Origin: Variovorax sp. N23
GTDB taxonomy: Bacteria > Pseudomonadota > Gammaproteobacteria > Burkholderiales > Burkholderiaceae_C
Assembly: GCF_025486315.1 (NCBI RefSeq)
Contig: NZ_JAOOPY010000010.1
Location: 1-64,000, forward strand
Length of the DNA: 64,000 bases
Reading direction: 5' to 3'
Shown here: one piece after another, positions 27,951 to 36,983 of the stretch
Position numbering within the stretch: position 1 is the first letter of the stretch
Layout: each line of letters begins with the position of its first letter
Notes under the pieces: model-generated
Database searches by the model: none
Seen by the model: only the letters and a program-made list of their open reading frames with translations
What the model was told of the DNA's origin: nothing
Made by a program: the position numbers and the translations under genes

Positions 27951-30900
27951 TCAGGCGGCTGCGCGTTCCGTCGACGGGTTACGCCACTTGGCCATCAGCT
28001 CGGTCCAGCGCGTGCGTGCCGCCGCCAGGTTGCGTTCCTTCACATGGCCATAGCCGCGGATCTGCTCCGGCAGCTTCGCGATCTCCAGCGCCACGTCATG
28101 GTTGCCCGCATTCAGCCCGGCAATCACTTCCTCGAGGCTCGCGCGGTACTCGCCGATCAGGGCGCGTTCGGTCTTGCGCTCCTCGGTGCGGCCGAAGATG
28201 TCGAGCGCCGTGCCGCGCAGGCCCTTGAGCTTCGCCAGCACCCTGAAGCCGGTCAGCATGCCCGGGCCGAACTTCTGCTTTAGCAACTGGCCCTTGCTGT
28301 TCTTCTTCGCGATGAGCGGTGGCGCGAGGTGGTAGTTGAGCTTGAAGTCGCCCTCGAACATGCCTTCGACGCGGTCGAGGAAGGCGCGGTCGGTGTGCAG
28401 GCGCGCCACCTCGTACTCGTCCTTGTACGCCATCAGCTTGAAGAGGTAGCGCGCCACCGATTCGGTGATCGTCGTCTTGCCGACGGCGGCCTGCTCGGCC
28501 TGCCGCACCTTGGCGACGAAGTCCTGGTACTGCGCGGCATAGGCGGCGTTCTGGTAGCCGGTGAGGAACTCGACGCGGCGAGCCACCAGCGCCTCGACCG
28601 TTTCGCGCTTCTTGAATTCGACCACCTGGCCGGGCGACACCAGCTTCTGCACCGCCGCCAGGTCGTGCGCCGCGCGGCGGCCCCACTCGAAGGCCGTCTT
28701 GTTGTTCTCGATGGCCACGTTGTTGAGCTCGATCGCACGCATCAGCGACGCGTAGTCCAGCGGCACCCAGCCCTTCTGCCAGGCATAGCCCAGCAGCATC
28801 GGGTTGGCGTAGAGGCTGTCGCCCATCAGCGAGACGGCGGCCGCGTCGGCGTCGAAGCTGCCGAGGCCTTCGATGCCGACGATGCGCGCGATCTGGTTCG
28901 CGCAGTCGTCCTGCGGGTTCACCCAGTTGGCGTTGCGCACGAAGGCCGCGGTCGGCGTGCTGTGGCTGTTGAGCGCGACATGCGTGCGCCCTTCGCGCAT
29001 GCGCGCCAGCGTCTCGGCGTTCACCGCCACCAGCGGGTCGGCCGCCAGCACCAGGTCGGCCGCTGCCGTGCCCACGCGCGTGGTGCGGATCGCCTCCTGC
29101 GTGTCGCCGATCAGTGCGTGGCTCCAGGTCGCGCCGCCCTTCTGCGCGAGGCCGGCCGCGTCCTGCGTGACGATGCCCTTGCCTTCGATGTGCGCGGCCA
29201 TGCCGAGCAGCTGGCCGATGGTGATCACGCCGGTGCCGCCGACACCGGCGACCACGATGCCCCACACCTGGCCGCGGGCCAGTTGGGGCACGGCCGGCTC
29301 GGGCATCGCGCCCATCTCGAAGGGTGAGTTGGCCTTGGCCTTCGACTTCTTCTTCAGCGCGCCGCCTTCGACCGTGACGAAGCTCGGGCAGAAGCCCTTG
29401 AGGCAGCTCATGTCCTTGTTGCAGGTGCTCTGGTTGATGGTGCGCTTGCGGCCGAATTCGGTCTCCAGCGGCTCGACCGATAGGCAGTTGCTCTGCACGC
29501 TGCAGTCGCCGCAGCCCTCGCACACCAGCTCGTTGATGACCACGCGCTTGGCCGGGTCGACGGCCGTTCCGCGCTTGCGGCGGCGGCGCTTCTCGGTGGC
29601 GCAGGTCTGGTCGTAGATGATGGCGGTGGTGCCCTTGATCTCGCGGAACTCGCGCTGGATGTCGTCCAGCAGGTCGCGGTGCTTCACTTCCGGATCGCCC
29701 GCCACCTTCACGCCCTCGTACTTCTCCGGCTCGTCGGTAACGATCACGACCTTCGTCGTTCCTTCGGCCAACAGGCTCTGCGCGATCTGCAGCACCGAAT
29801 GGCCCTCGGGCCGTTCGCCGACCTGCTGGCCGCCGGTCATCGCGACTGCGTCGTTGTAGAGGATCTTGTAGGTGATGTTCACGCCCGCCGCGATGCTCTG
29901 GCGGATCGCGAGCAGGCCGCTGTGGAAGTAAGTGCCGTCGCCCAGGTTCGCGAAGATGTGCTGGTCGGTCGTGAAGGGCTGCTGCCCCACCCACGGCACG
30001 CCCTCGCCGCCCATCTGCGTGAAGCCGATGGTGCTGCGGTCCATCCAGGTCGCCATGAAGTGGCAACCGATGCCGCCCATCGCGCGCGAGCCTTCGGGCA
30101 CCACGGTGCTGGTGTTGTGCGGGCAGCCCGAGCAGAACCAGGGCTGGCGGTCGGCACCCTGCACGCCATCGAGTTTGATCACGTCCATCGAGCGCTCCTT
30201 AGCCTCGAGGATCGCGAGCTGCGCATCGATGCGCGCACGCATGTCGGCGCCGACCTGGTCGAGCAGCCCGGTCTTGCGCAGGCGCTGCGCAATGGCCTTG
30301 GCGATCAGCGCGGGGTTCAGGTCGGCATTGGCGCGCAGCAGCGTGTGCGAGGTCGGGTTGGGCATCGACCATTCGCCGCCGGAGTAGCCGTCGGCACTGG
30401 CGCCCACGCCCTCGTCGAACTTGCCGACCACGTTGGGCCGCACGTCGGAGCGCCAGTTGTAGAGCTCTTCCTTCAGCTGGTACTCGATGACCTGGCGCTT
30501 CTCCTCGACCACCAGGATCTCCTGCAGGCCGGTCGCGAAGTCGCGCGTGAGCTGCGCCTCCAGCGGCCACACCACGCCGACCTTGTGCAGCCGGATGCCG
30601 ATCTGCCGGCAGGCCGCGTCGTCCAGGCCCAGGTCGATCAGCGCCTGGCGCGTGTCGTTGAAGGCCTTCCCGCTGGCCATGATGCCGAAGCGGTCCCCTC
30701 TTCCCCCGCCATGGCCTTCGATCACGTTGTGGTTGAGCCTGTTGGCGCGGATGTACGCGAGCGCCGCGTACCACTTGTAGTGCATCAACCGCGCTTCCTG
30801 CTCGAGCGCGTGGTCGGGCCAGCGGATGTGCAGGCCGCCGGGCGGCATCTCGAAATCGGTGGGGATGACGATGTCGACGCGCTCGGGGTCGATCATCGCG

Positions 30901-31568
30901 GTGGCACTGGATTCGACGATCTCCTGGATCGTCTTCATGCCCGACCACACGCCGGAGAAGCGGCTCATCGCGAAGGCGTGGATGCCCAGGTCGAGGATCT
31001 CCTGCACGTTCGTCGGGAAGAACACCGGCGTGCCGCAGGCCTTGAAGATGTGGTCGCTCTGGTGCGCGGCGGTGGAGCTCTTGCTGATGTGGTCGTCGCC
31101 CGCCACCGCGATCACGCCGCCGAATTCGGTGGTGCCCGCCATGTTGGCGTGCTTGAACACGTCGGAGCAGCGGTCCACGCCCGGCCCCTTGCCGTACCAG
31201 ATGCCGAACACGCCATCGAACTTGTTGGTGCCCGGCGGCGAGAAGCCCAGCTGCTGCGTGCCCCACAACGCGGTGGCCGCCAGCTCTTCGTTCACGCCCG
31301 GCTGGAACACGATGTTCTGCGCCTTGAGGTACTTGCTCGCCTTCCACAGCGCCTGGTCGTAGCCACCGAGCGGCGAGCCGCGGTAGCCGCTGATGAAGCC
31401 GGCGGTGTTCTTGCCGGCTTGCTGGTCCCGCAGGCGCTGCAGCATCGGCAGCTTCACCAGGGCCTGAACGCCCGACATGAAGGCGCGGCCGTAATCGAGG
31501 GAATATTTGTCGTCGAGCGTGACGGTCTCGAGGGCCTTGCGGATGTGCTCGGGCAGGGGGGCGTTCAT
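27951..31568 (-). CDS. Fused indolepyruvate ferredoxin oxidoreductase
   Basis: 1205 residues, single-chain enzyme fusing the TPP-binding alpha and gamma parts. It oxidatively decarboxylates arylpyruvates (indolepyruvate) or related 2-oxoacids to acyl-CoA, passing electrons to ferredoxin. The N-terminal pyrimidine-binding part has GFISGYRGSPLGGYDQAL (about 58-75). The TPP site is near 543 (NLGDGTYFHSGLL, ILYNDAVAMTGGQ). A ferredoxin-like cysteine cluster lies at about 685-735: CEGCGDCSVQSNC then CNKDMSCLKGFC. The gamma part begins near 770 (GIVVAGVGGTGVITIGQLLG). The divergent Lrp gene upstream is its probable regulator. A related possibility is a branched 2-oxoacid oxidoreductase. Confidence 0.9.
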   Translation of the reverse strand: MNAPLPEHIRKALETVTLDDKYSLDYGRAFMSGVQALVKLPMLQRLRDQQAGKNTAGFISGYRGSPLGGYDQALWKASKYLKAQNIVFQPGVNEELAATALWGTQQLGFSPPGTNKFDGVFGIWYGKGPGVDRCSDVFKHANMAGTTEFGGVIAVAGDDHISKSSTAAHQSDHIFKACGTPVFFPTNVQEILDLGIHAFAMSRFSGVWSGMKTIQEIVESSATAMIDPERVDIVIPTDFEMPPGGLHIRWPDHALEQEARLMHYKWYAALAYIRANRLNHNVIEGHGGGRGDRFGIMASGKAFNDTRQALIDLGLDDAACRQIGIRLHKVGVVWPLEAQLTRDFATGLQEILVVEEKRQVIEYQLKEELYNWRSDVRPNVVGKFDEGVGASADGYSGGEWSMPNPTSHTLLRANADLNPALIAKAIAQRLRKTGLLDQVGADMRARIDAQLAILEAKERSMDVIKLDGVQGADRQPWFCSGCPHNTSTVVPEGSRAMGGIGCHFMATWMDRSTIGFTQMGGEGVPWVGQQPFTTDQHIFANLGDGTYFHSGLLAIRQSIAAGVNITYKILYNDAVAMTGGQQVGERPEGHSVLQIAQSLLAEGTTKVVIVTDEPEKYEGVKVAGDPEVKHRDLLDDIQREFREIKGTTAIIYDQTCATEKRRRRKRGTAVDPAKRVVINELVCEGCGDCSVQSNCLSVEPLETEFGRKRTINQSTCNKDMSCLKGFCPSFVTVEGGALKKKSKAKANSPFEMGAMPEPAVPQLARGQVWGIVVAGVGGTGVITIGQLLGMAAHIEGKGIVTQDAAGLAQKGGATWSHALIGDTQEAIRTTRVGTAAADLVLAADPLVAVNAETLARMREGRTHVALNSHSTPTAAFVRNANWVNPQDDCANQIARIVGIEGLGSFDADAAAVSLMGDSLYANPMLLGYAWQKGWVPLDYASLMRAIELNNVAIENNKTAFEWGRRAAHDLAAVQKLVSPGQVVEFKKRETVEALVARRVEFLTGYQNAAYAAQYQDFVAKVRQAEQAAVGKTTITESVARYLFKLMAYKDEYEVARLHTDRAFLDRVEGMFEGDFKLNYHLAPPLIAKKNSKGQLLKQKFGPGMLTGFRVLAKLKGLRGTALDIFGRTEERKTERALIGEYRASLEEVIAGLNAGNHDVALEIAKLPEQIRGYGHVKERNLAAARTRWTELMAKWRNPSTERAAA

Positions 31569-31715
31569 CGTCTGTGTCTCCGGTTTGGCATGGCCTTGTG
31601 GGCCTGGCTGGGCGACATGGGGCGCCCGGTGGGGTGCTGCGCCCTCATGATGCGCTCAAAGTGTATGTCTGGGTGCGAGACAGGTGCTTTCAGATAAGGG
31701 CCGGGAAACCCTAGT

Positions 31716-31738
31716 TTCTGGAAGATCCTTTCTTAGAA
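31716..31738. promoter_or_regulatory. Candidate Lrp-type operator between the oxidoreductase and lrp genes
   Basis: TTCT at 31716 and AGAA at 31735 bound a 23-bp A/T-richer imperfect palindrome ten bases before the lrp start codon, in a 179-bp divergent gap. Lrp-family proteins bind such degenerate palindromes. The match is modest. Confidence 0.35.
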
Positions 31739-31747
31739 TCGCACTTC

Positions 31748-32242
31748 ATGGAAAGCCTTGACAAGTTCGACCTCGCCATCCTGAAAGAACTCCAGGCGAA
31801 TGGCCGCCTGACCAACGCCGAGCTGGCGCAGCGCGTGGGCCTGTCGGCCGCGCCCTGCTGGCGCCGCGTGCGGGCGCTGGAAGAGTCCGGCTTCATCAAG
31901 GGCTACCACGCCGAGATCGACCGCCGCAAGATCGGCCTGGGCGTGCTCGCCTTCGTGCGCCTGGACACCGAGCGCGCCACCAGCGAGGTCACGAAGAAGA
32001 TCGAGGAAGCCATCCGCAAGCTGCCCGAGGTCATCGCCTGCCACTACATCAGCGGCACCGGCATGTTCGAGCTGCAGGTGGTCGCGCAAGACCTCGACGC
32101 CTTCTCCCGCTTCGCGCTCAACAGCCTGATGCACCTGCCCAACGTGAAGGACCTGCACACCAGCTTCTCACTGGGCGAGGTGAAGGCGAGCCATGCGTTG
32201 CCGCTGGGGCATCTGGCGGCCAAGCGGCTGCGCGCCGCGTGA
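31748..32242 (+). CDS. Lrp/AsnC family transcriptional regulator
   Basis: 164 residues. The N-terminal winged helix reads LDKFDLAILKELQANGRLTN, then AELAQRVGLSAAPCWRRVRAL (recognition helix about 30-46) and EESGFIKGY. The C-terminal RAM domain includes HYISGTGMFELQVVAQDLDAF and MHLPNVKDLHTSFSLGEVK. Lrp proteins bind amino acids and form octamers. Divergent from the indolepyruvate oxidoreductase gene across 179 bp, which is the usual arrangement for an Lrp regulator of aromatic/branched amino-acid breakdown. Twenty bases before the MFS gene. Confidence 0.92.
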   Translation: MESLDKFDLAILKELQANGRLTNAELAQRVGLSAAPCWRRVRALEESGFIKGYHAEIDRRKIGLGVLAFVRLDTERATSEVTKKIEEAIRKLPEVIACHYISGTGMFELQVVAQDLDAFSRFALNSLMHLPNVKDLHTSFSLGEVKASHALPLGHLAAKRLRAA

Positions 32243-32262
32243 CAGCCTGACAATCGAGTCCG

Positions 32263-33885
32263 ATGCCCCCCATCTCCCCCGACGAATCCCCCATCCCGCC
32301 GATGCGCGCCGCGCCCGCGCGCATCGGCCCTTTCACCCCCCTGAAGCTGCCCGTCTTCCGCATGCTGTGGAGCACCTGGCTGCTCGCGAACATCTGCATG
32401 TGGATGAACGACGTGGCGGCGGCGTGGATGATGACCACGCTGACCACCACGCCGCTGTGGGTGGCGCTGGTGCAGTCGGCGTCGACGCTGCCGGTGTTCC
32501 TGCTGGGCTTGCCCAGCGGTGCGCTGGCCGACATCCTCGACCGCCGCCGCTGGTTGATGGCGACGCAGTTCTGGCTGGCCGGGGTGGCGATCGTGCTGTG
32601 CGCGGCGGTGGCGTTGGACATGATGACGGCGCCGCTGCTGCTGGCGCTGACCTTCGCCAACGGCATCGGCCTGGCGCTGCGCTGGCCGGTGTTCGCGGCC
32701 ATCGTGCCGGAACTGGTGCCGCGGCTGCAGCTGCCGGCCGCGCTCGGGCTCAACGGCATCGCGATGAATGCGTCGCGCATCATCGGCCCGCTGGTGGCGG
32801 GCGCGCTCATCGCCAGCGCCGGCACCCTGTGGGTCTTCGTGCTCAACGCGGTGATGTCGGTGGCCTCGGGCTTCATCGTGCTGCGCTGGCGGCGCGAGCA
32901 CACGCCCAACCCGCTGGGCCGCGAGAAGCTGGTGAGCGCGATGCGCGTGGGCGTGCAGTTCGTGCGCCAGTCGCTGCGCATGCGCGCGGTGCTCACGCGC
33001 ATCTCGATCTTCTTCCTGCACTCGACCGCACTGCTCGCGCTGCTGCCGCTGCTGGCGCGCGGTCTCGAAGGCGGCGGCGCCGGCACCTTCACGCTGCTGC
33101 TGGCGGCCATGGGCTCCGGCGCTATCAGCGCAGTGCTCGTGATGCCGCGGCTGCGCCAGGCCTATGTGCGCGACCAGCTGGTGCTGCGCGGCGCGCTGCT
33201 GCAGTCGGCGGCCACGGCGGTGATGGCCGTGGCGCCCAACACCTGGGTGGCGGTGCCGGCCATGTTCTTCGGCGGCGCGGCGTGGATCACGGTGGCCAAT
33301 TCGCTGTCGGTGTCGGCGCAGCTCGCGCTGCCCGACTGGGTGCGCGCCCGCGGCATGTCGATGTTCCAGATGTCGATCATGGGCGCCAGTGCCTTCGGCG
33401 CGGCGCTGTGGGGGCACATCGCCACGGTCGGCTCGCTGCAGGCCAGCCTGCTGATCGCGTCGGTGACCGGCGTGCTGATGATGGGCGCGGCACTCCGTTA
33501 TGTGCTCGACGGTGGCGTCGACGACGACGTGAGCCCCGCCGCGCCGGGCTGGGCCGACGCCCCGCCGCATGCGCCGCCGGGTGATGGGCGGCTGGTCATC
33601 AACGTCGAATACCTGATCGACCCGGCGCGCGCCGCGGCCTTCCTCGTCGTGATGCAGCAGACGCGCCGCACGCGGCTGAGCGAAGGCGCGGTCGGCTGGG
33701 AGCTGCTGCACGACATCGCAGAGCCGGGCCGCTACGTGGAGCAGATCATCGACGAGTCGTGGACCGGCCACCTGCGCCGCTTCCACCGCGCGACGGCGGC
33801 CGACCTGGCGCTGCGCGAGCGCCGGCTGGCCTTTCACCTCGGCGACGGGCCGCCGAGGGTGACGCGCTACGTCGTCAAGCGCTGA
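32263..33885 (+). CDS. MFS exporter of the EntS-like MFS_3 family with C-terminal domain
   Basis: 540 residues. Twelve hydrophobic segments lie between about residues 28 and 420, with the MFS_3 signatures [20 protein letters not shown] and [19 protein letters not shown] (loop 2-3 motif). The last 100 residues form an additional soluble domain ([21 protein letters not shown], then [19 protein letters not shown] and [12 protein letters not shown]), typical of this subfamily. MFS_3 proteins export siderophores or drugs, but no substrate is evident. Start taken at 32263; an internal Met at residue 14 is also possible. The 3' end overlaps the convergent otnI by 11 bases. Confidence 0.85.
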   Translation: MPPISPDESPIPPMRAAPARIGPFTPLKLPVFRMLWSTWLLANICMWMNDVAAAWMMTTLTTTPLWVALVQSASTLPVFLLGLPSGALADILDRRRWLMATQFWLAGVAIVLCAAVALDMMTAPLLLALTFANGIGLALRWPVFAAIVPELVPRLQLPAALGLNGIAMNASRIIGPLVAGALIASAGTLWVFVLNAVMSVASGFIVLRWRREHTPNPLGREKLVSAMRVGVQFVRQSLRMRAVLTRISIFFLHSTALLALLPLLARGLEGGGAGTFTLLLAAMGSGAISAVLVMPRLRQAYVRDQLVLRGALLQSAATAVMAVAPNTWVAVPAMFFGGAAWITVANSLSVSAQLALPDWVRARGMSMFQMSIMGASAFGAALWGHIATVGSLQASLLIASVTGVLMMGAALRYVLDGGVDDDVSPAAPGWADAPPHAPPGDGRLVINVEYLIDPARAAAFLVVMQQTRRTRLSEGAVGWELLHDIAEPGRYVEQIIDESWTGHLRRFHRATAADLALRERRLAFHLGDGPPRVTRYVVKR

Positions 33886-34696
33886 GCGCTTTCGCCGCGC
33901 GCAGCCAGCCCAGGCCGTCCGACGTGCCGTTGGGCACCGCGCCGCGAGCCGGCCGGTACTCGCCGCCGACCCAGCCGTCCCAGCCGCATTGCGCGGCGAC
34001 TTCGTCGATCACCTTGAACAGGTAGGGGTGGTTCAGCTCGCCGATGTCGGGCTCGTGCCGCTCGGGCACGCCGGCGATCTGGATGTGGCCGACGCGGCCG
34101 GTCGGCAGGTATTTTCGGATCTTCATCGCCACGTCGCCCTCGACGATCTGGCAGTGGTACAGGTCGAACTGCACCTTGAGGTTGGGTGCGCCGACGGCTT
34201 CGACGATGGCATGGGCCTCGTCCTGGCGGTTGAGGAAGAAGCCGGGGATGTCGCGCGTGTTGATGGGTTCGATCAGCAGGTCGCGCCCGGCCTTCGCGGC
34301 TTCGGCCGCGGCCCAGCGCAGGTTGTCGACATACGTCGATTTGGCGGTCTCGCGGGGCAGGCCGGCGGGCAGCAGGCCGGCCATCACATGGACGCGCGGG
34401 CAGTCGAGCGCTACCGCGTAGTCCAGTGCCTTGGCGATGCCGTCGCGGAACTCGTTCTCGCGCCCCGGCAGGCAGGCCAGGCCGCGCTCGCCGCCGTCCC
34501 AGTGGCCGGGCGGCGCGTTGAAGAGCACCTGCTTCAGGCCGTTGGCCTTCAGCCGTGCCGCGATCTCGGCCGCGGGGAAGGCGTAGGGGAACAGGTATTC
34601 GACGCCCTCGAAGCCGTCCTTGGCAGCGGCGTCGAAGCGGTCGAGGAAGTCGAGCTCCGGGTAGAGCATCGAGAGGTTGGCGGCAAAACGGAGCAT
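33875..34696 (-). CDS. otnI: 2-oxo-tetronate isomerase (hydroxypyruvate isomerase family)
   Basis: 273-residue TIM-barrel sugar isomerase. Characteristic blocks: [40 protein letters not shown] (about 70-90), [20 protein letters not shown] (about 135-155) with the metal-binding Glu, [15 protein letters not shown] (about 175), [19 protein letters not shown] (about 205) and GGEYRP (about 245). Hyi and OtnI share this fold; the otnK-otnC-ltnD context points to OtnI, which interconverts 2-oxo- and 3-oxo-tetronate in threonate/erythronate catabolism. Last gene of the operon, 26 bases after otnC. Confidence 0.9.
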   Translation of the reverse strand: MLRFAANLSMLYPELDFLDRFDAAAKDGFEGVEYLFPYAFPAAEIAARLKANGLKQVLFNAPPGHWDGGERGLACLPGRENEFRDGIAKALDYAVALDCPRVHVMAGLLPAGLPRETAKSTYVDNLRWAAAEAAKAGRDLLIEPINTRDIPGFFLNRQDEAHAIVEAVGAPNLKVQFDLYHCQIVEGDVAMKIRKYLPTGRVGHIQIAGVPERHEPDIGELNHPYLFKVIDEVAAQCGWDGWVGGEYRPARGAVPNGTSDGLGWLRAAKALSA

Positions 34697-34722
34697 GGTG
34701 TTCTCAGGGAAAGGTGTGGGGG

Positions 34723-35385
34723 TTACCAGCGCGCGCCGAAGGTGCGGCGCAGGTCGTCGATCGCGTCCTCGTCAAGCGGCGTGGGTTCTATGGCGGACAG
34801 CAGGCGCAGGCGCGCCGTCTCCTCGAGTTCTTCGAGCACGGCCATGGCCGCGGCCGGCGTGTCGTGCCAGACGTTGGGGCCGAGGCGCGCGAGCATCACG
34901 GCGCGGATCGGCGTGCCCGCGTCGCCGTACCGCGTGATCGCGGCGGCCACCGCTTCGGCGGCTTCCGCGGCGCCGGGCCGGTGGTACGGAATCACCGGCA
35001 CATGGCCGACCTTCATCACGAAGTAGGGCGTCAACGCCCCCAGCAGCTCTTCGCCGGTGGGCCGCAGCGTGAGGCCGACGCAGTGCGTGCTGTGCGTGTG
35101 GATGACGCAGGCCGTGCCCGCGTCGAAGCGCCGCGCCGCGGCATAGATGCGGGTGTGCAGCGCGATGGTCTTGCTGGCGCGGTCGCCGCCGGTCTGCACG
35201 CCTTGCGCATCGAGGCGGGCCAGCCGTGCCGGGTCGAGAAAGCCCAGGCAGGCGTCCGTCGGGGTGATGAGAAAGCCGTCGTCGAGCCGCACGCTGATGT
35301 TGCCGGCGGTCGCATGCACGTAGCCACGCTCGAACAGGCTGTGGCCGACGCGGCAGATTTCTTCTCTGGCTTCGGATTCGTTCAT
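34723..35385 (-). CDS. otnC: 3-oxo-tetronate 4-phosphate decarboxylase, class II aldolase family
   Basis: 220 residues. Class II aldolase fold: [21 protein letters not shown] (about residues 24-44) carries the phosphate-binding part, and [14 protein letters not shown] (about 93-106) the zinc His-x-His. [13 protein letters not shown] lies later. OtnC decarboxylates 3-oxo-tetronate 4-phosphate to dihydroxyacetone phosphate. Its neighbours otnI, otnK and ltnD identify this member of a large fold family. Separated from otnK by 326 bases that contain two palindromic elements, so part of its transcript must read through them. Confidence 0.9.
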   Translation of the reverse strand: MNESEAREEICRVGHSLFERGYVHATAGNISVRLDDGFLITPTDACLGFLDPARLARLDAQGVQTGGDRASKTIALHTRIYAAARRFDAGTACVIHTHSTHCVGLTLRPTGEELLGALTPYFVMKVGHVPVIPYHRPGAAEAAEAVAAAITRYGDAGTPIRAVMLARLGPNVWHDTPAAAMAVLEELEETARLRLLSAIEPTPLDEDAIDDLRRTFGARW

Positions 35386-35430
35386 TGAAGTTGCTGGGTT
35401 GGCTGTGGATCAACGCTCTGGTTCGGGGCG

Positions 35431-35526
35431 CGTGCGCAGGCCACCGGGTACTCCCCTCCGCGAATGTCCCCCGCCTTCGGCTCCTCCTTGATTTCGCTGC
35501 GGGGAGCACCCGATACCCTGCGCACG
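35431..35526 (-). repeat. Palindromic intergenic element, copy A
   Basis: Arms 35431-35456 and 35501-35526 are complementary at 22 of 26 positions and enclose a 44-base core (35457-35500). On the minus strand the core runs from GCAGCGAAATCAAGGAGGAG to GGACATTCGCGGA. The inner stem has the motif GTGCTC before and GAGTAC after the core, giving one G.U pair in RNA. Copy B nearby shares core and inner motif in the opposite orientation. Located between otnK and otnC. Confidence 0.88.
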
Positions 35527-35588
35527 TGGACGCGCTGGAGGCAGGCTGCCGCCGGAGATCAACCACTGCGCGTCTGGATCGCGTCGAT

Positions 35589-35658
35589 GGCGTGCTCTGC
35601 GCAGCGAAATAAAGGAGGAGGCCGCAGGCCGGGGGACATTCGCGGAGCAGAGTACGCC
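35589..35658 (+). repeat. Palindromic intergenic element, copy B (inverted)
   Basis: Arms GGCGTGCTCTGC (35589-35600) and GCAGAGTACGCC (35647-35658) pair completely in RNA (one G.U) around a 46-base core that matches the reverse complement of copy A's core except for two single-base gaps and two substitutions. The arms differ in sequence from copy A's yet remain self-complementary, so the stems covary while the core is conserved. Flanking GTTCGGGGCG / CGCCCCGAAC at 35421 and near 35680 gives a further outer inverted repeat around both copies. Confidence 0.88.
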
Positions 35659-35711
35659 GTCGGCGCGAGCCCGCCCCGAACGACGCCTCCCTTGCACTGC
35701 GAAACCTGCTG

Positions 35712-36983
35712 TCATTCCAGTACAGCAAAGGCTTTGGTGAAAAAGTCGTCCGCCCCGAAGTTGCCGGACTTCAGCGTGAGGTGCACGCCCGCGCCATCGG
35801 CGGCTTCTGCCAGTGCATGGCACCACGGCACGCCGGGGTCGATCTGCGGCCCGATCTGCATCTGCGTGACGCCCAGCGCCTGCACGCAGGCGCCCGAGGT
35901 TTCGCCGCCGGCCACGACCAACTGGCGCACGCCGAGCGCGACCAGGCCGCGCGCGATGGCGGCGATGGTGCGCTCGACCATCGCGCCGGCCTCTTCCACC
36001 CCGAGTCGGCCCTGCACCGACTTCACGGCACCGGTCTCTGCGGTGGAGTAGACCAGCACCGGGCCGTCTGCCAGCAACGGCTCGGCCCAGGCCAGCGCCT
36101 CGGCGGTCACGTCGACGCCCGCCGCGATGCGCAGCGGGTCGATGGCCATCGCCGGGCGGCCGGTCTGGATGAAGTTCATCACCTGCCGGTTGGTCGCGAT
36201 CGAGCAGCTGCCCGAGACGATGGCGCTCAGCCCGCCAGCCGCCGGCAGCGCGCTCGCCTTCGACGAGGGCGCGATGCCGAAGTTGGCCGGCAGCCCGATC
36301 GCCACGCCCGAGCCGGCCGTGACCAGCGGCATCGCCGCCAGCGCCGGGCCGAGGCGCAGCAGGTCGTCGTTCGACACCGCGTCGACCACCGCCATGGCCA
36401 CGCCCGCAGCACGCAGTTCGGCGATGCGTTCGCGCACCGCGTCGGCACCGCGTGCCACCACGGTGTGGTCGATCAGCCCGACCTTGCGCGTCGTCTGCGC
36501 CTGCAGCACGCGCACCAGGTTCGGGTCGGTCATCGGCGTGAGCGGATGGTTCTGCATGCCGCTCTCGTTGAGCAGCACATCGCCGACGAACAGGTAGCCC
36601 TTGAACACCGTGCGCTTGTTGTCGGGGAAGGCCGGCGTCGCGATGGTGAAGTCGCTGCCCAGCGCGTCCATCAGCGCCTCGCTCACCGGGCCGATGTTGC
36701 CGGCGGCCGTGCTGTCGAAGGTCGAGCAGTACTTGAAGTAGATCTGCTGCGCGCCCTGGGCCTGCAGCCAGGTCATCGCGTCGAGCGACTGCGCGATGGC
36801 GTCGGCCGGTGCGATGGTGCGCGACTTGAGCGCCACCACCACGGCATCGACGTCGGCCGCGAGCGGTGTGCTCGGCACGCCGATGGTCTGCACCACGCGC
36901 ATGCCGGCGCGCACCAGGTTGTTGGCGAGGTCGGTCGCGCCGGTGAAATCATCCGCAATGCAGCCAAGCACCATCTTGCTCAT
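35712..36983 (-). CDS. otnK: 3-oxo-tetronate 4-kinase (four-carbon acid sugar kinase)
   Basis: 423 residues. Phosphorylates 3-oxo-tetronate at C4 before decarboxylation by OtnC. The N-terminal domain starts MSKMVLGCIADDFTGATDLANNL, where the ADDFTGA block binds substrate, then YFKYCSTFDSTAAGNIGPV (about 85-103) and ATPAFPDNKRTVFKGYLFVG. The C-terminal nucleotide-binding domain includes LVVAGGETSGACVQALG (about 365-381). Length fits the DUF1537 kinase family. The start overlaps the ltnD stop as ATGA. Translation coupling implies matched amounts of dehydrogenase and kinase. Confidence 0.93.
   Translation of the reverse strand: MSKMVLGCIADDFTGATDLANNLVRAGMRVVQTIGVPSTPLAADVDAVVVALKSRTIAPADAIAQSLDAMTWLQAQGAQQIYFKYCSTFDSTAAGNIGPVSEALMDALGSDFTIATPAFPDNKRTVFKGYLFVGDVLLNESGMQNHPLTPMTDPNLVRVLQAQTTRKVGLIDHTVVARGADAVRERIAELRAAGVAMAVVDAVSNDDLLRLGPALAAMPLVTAGSGVAIGLPANFGIAPSSKASALPAAGGLSAIVSGSCSIATNRQVMNFIQTGRPAMAIDPLRIAAGVDVTAEALAWAEPLLADGPVLVYSTAETGAVKSVQGRLGVEEAGAMVERTIAAIARGLVALGVRQLVVAGGETSGACVQALGVTQMQIGPQIDPGVPWCHALAEAADGAGVHLTLKSGNFGADDFFTKAFAVLE

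Noticed and set aside
35386-35728. Possible small proteins between otnK and otnC
   Set aside because: They are translations of the inverted repeats in several frames and have no family or ribosome site.
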